The notes beneath the pieces were generated by a model, which made no database searches, was not told where the DNA came from, and saw only the letters and a list, made by a program, of their open reading frames with translations. A stretch of DNA of 64,000 nt, from assembly GCF_001613365.1 (NCBI RefSeq), contig NZ_BDCF01000014.1:1-64000 (forward strand), given 5' to 3'. The DNA is from Nocardia xishanensis NBRC 101358. Lineage in GTDB: Bacteria > Actinomycetota > Actinomycetes > Mycobacteriales > Mycobacteriaceae. A program made the position numbers and the translations under genes. Every line of letters begins with the position of its first letter. Position 1 is the stretch's first letter. Below are positions 63,039-64,000 of the stretch, in pieces.

Positions 63039-63992
63039 TCATCGATCCGGCCGGGCGAACCACTCGACGCCATCGGTGACGGTCTTGACCAGCGCACCGC
63101 CCGCGACCAGCCGGTCGACCAAGGTGATGGCCTGCTCCGATCTGGCGGCCGTCCTGGCGAGTACCTGTGGCAGGTCGAGCCTGCCCGATCCGATCGTTTC
63201 GACGATGTCTCGCTTGCGCAGCGTGTCCAGCGCGGCCGCCACGTTCAGCCGTCGCACCACGCGCCCGTCCGCGAGCTGCTTCTGTTCGGCGGTCTTCAGC
63301 AGCAGGGTTCGTACGTGGGCGGCGTCTTGCTTGCGATCGGTTGCCCAGACGATCAGCGCCACGATGGCCGCTTCGGTCGCCGCCGACATGCCGGGCAGCG
63401 ACGGAGCGGTGACGACATCGACAGGCCCGGCGCGGTCCTCGACGGTGCCCGCGATCAATACGCGCTCCCGCGCGACGCCCGAGATTTCCTCGACTCCCGA
63501 GGCCGTGGCAACGACGACGAGATGGTCTGCGCCGTCGAGCATCTCGGCCTCCGAGACCTCGTTCACCACGACGATGTCGCCGCCCGCCTGCTGAACGAAC
63601 CGATCCCGATCCGCCGCATCATCGAGGCAGATCACTTCGGCGAACACGGCGGCGCTGTCCCCGGTTCCGAAGGGAACCGCCCGTCCGGCTACGCCATGTT
63701 CTCCGGCGAACTGGGTGATCGTGCGCGCGAGTTCACCGGCGTCCGACCCCGCGAGGGCGAGGCGCAGCGGGCGTTCCGTCCTGCCCAGGTCCGTCGTCGC
63801 GGTGAACAGATCCTCCGCGTTCACCGGTGCCGCGACTTCCTCGACGTTCTGGCGCGCGAGGTTCGCGAGCGATTCCGCCGACGGGGGTATCGGACATTCC
63901 CGCACTCGGTCGGCGAGCTGATCCCACTGTTCGAGGTGCGGCAGATCGGCGTACAGGCGCGAAAGGACGGCGGGTCCGAACCGGATGAGCAC
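63039..63992 (-). CDS. Hypothetical protein, possibly dynamin-regulator-like (N-terminus may lie outside)
   Basis: At least 317 residues, read to GTG 63992; the frame stays open to the right edge, so the true start may be beyond base 64000. The sequence is soluble and Asp/Ala/Val-rich, with a helical N-terminal part (FGPAVLSRLYADLPHLEQWD), a middle segment of alternating strands and helices (GDIVVVNEVSEAEMLDGADH, LVVVATASGVEEI) resembling a degraded P-loop GTPase or Rossmann-like core without P-loop, and a winged-helix-like C-terminal end (LDTLRKRDIVETIGSGRLDL). I cannot assign it. Confidence 0.62.
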   Translation of the reverse strand: MLIRFGPAVLSRLYADLPHLEQWDQLADRVRECPIPPSAESLANLARQNVEEVAAPVNAEDLFTATTDLGRTERPLRLALAGSDAGELARTITQFAGEHGVAGRAVPFGTGDSAAVFAEVICLDDAADRDRFVQQAGGDIVVVNEVSEAEMLDGADHLVVVATASGVEEISGVARERVLIAGTVEDRAGPVDVVTAPSLPGMSAATEAAIVALIVWATDRKQDAAHVRTLLLKTAEQKQLADGRVVRRLNVAAALDTLRKRDIVETIGSGRLDLPQVLARTAARSEQAITLVDRLVAGGALVKTVTDGVEWFARPDR

Positions 63993-64000
63993 CGGCTGAT

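Overview
The window is a high-GC actinobacterial chromosome segment, most likely Nocardia or a close mycolic-acid relative. Supporting genes are an antigen-85-type mycolyltransferase-like protein, a FadD32-type fatty-acyl-AMP ligase next to a KasA/KasB-type ketosynthase, three MmpL-like RND transporters, an actinobacterial QcrB, a WS/DGAT acyltransferase and a mycothiol-dependent-isomerase-fold protein. From memory, two blocks match Mycobacterium tuberculosis gene order: dnaX / aspartate aminotransferase / SRP RNA / tRNA-Ser at 1-17 kb, and tRNA-Ser / tadA / tadA-associated protein / tyrA at 46.8-49.3 kb. The DNA between them looks like genus-specific accessory material.

Layout. 1-17 kb: dnaX (its C-terminal end lies outside), an unknown gene, an RND transporter with its TetR regulator, an ammonium channel, two tandem zinc metallopeptidases divergent from a DUF2207 protein, a ROK regulator preceded by a probable leader peptide, a glycine-zipper secreted protein, a HhH-GPD protein, a methyltransferase, aspartate aminotransferase, ffs and tRNA-Ser(GGA). 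17-29 kb: mycolyltransferase-like protein, a relic of a small alpha/beta protein, a Gly/Trp-rich secreted protein, an NmrA-like oxidoreductase with a MerR-type promoter, a GtrA/YfhO-like pair, SRPBCC protein, WS/DGAT protein, an isolated qcrB and an orphan DUF397 protein. 29-39 kb: DUF309, gluQ, RDD and DUF4190 membrane proteins, a queuosine salvage pair (transporter and tgt), a heterodimeric ABC exporter, Rrf2 and TetR regulators. 39-47 kb: two tandem duplicated MmpL-like transporters, an EamA exporter flanked by twin small proteins, a truncated F420-type reductase and tRNA-Ser(CGA). 47-64 kb: GC-rich tandem repeats, tadA, its partner, tyrA, a glycolipid-binding-domain protein, a second heterodimeric ABC exporter, FAAL and ketosynthase, a Dcm-Vsr pair, a 37-residue membrane peptide, DUF998, a phytase-like lipoprotein, RidA, a DinB-fold protein and an unknown protein reaching the right edge.

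Regulation visible in sequence: a perfect CRP-type palindrome, TetR-type palindromes before two MmpL loci, a MerR-type 19-bp-spacer promoter, a putative cysteine-codon attenuator before the ROK gene, and many starts placed 6-7 nt after a TANNNT box, which suggests leaderless mRNAs. Several perfect hairpins separate convergent genes. No complete mobile element, CRISPR array or biosynthetic cluster is visible.
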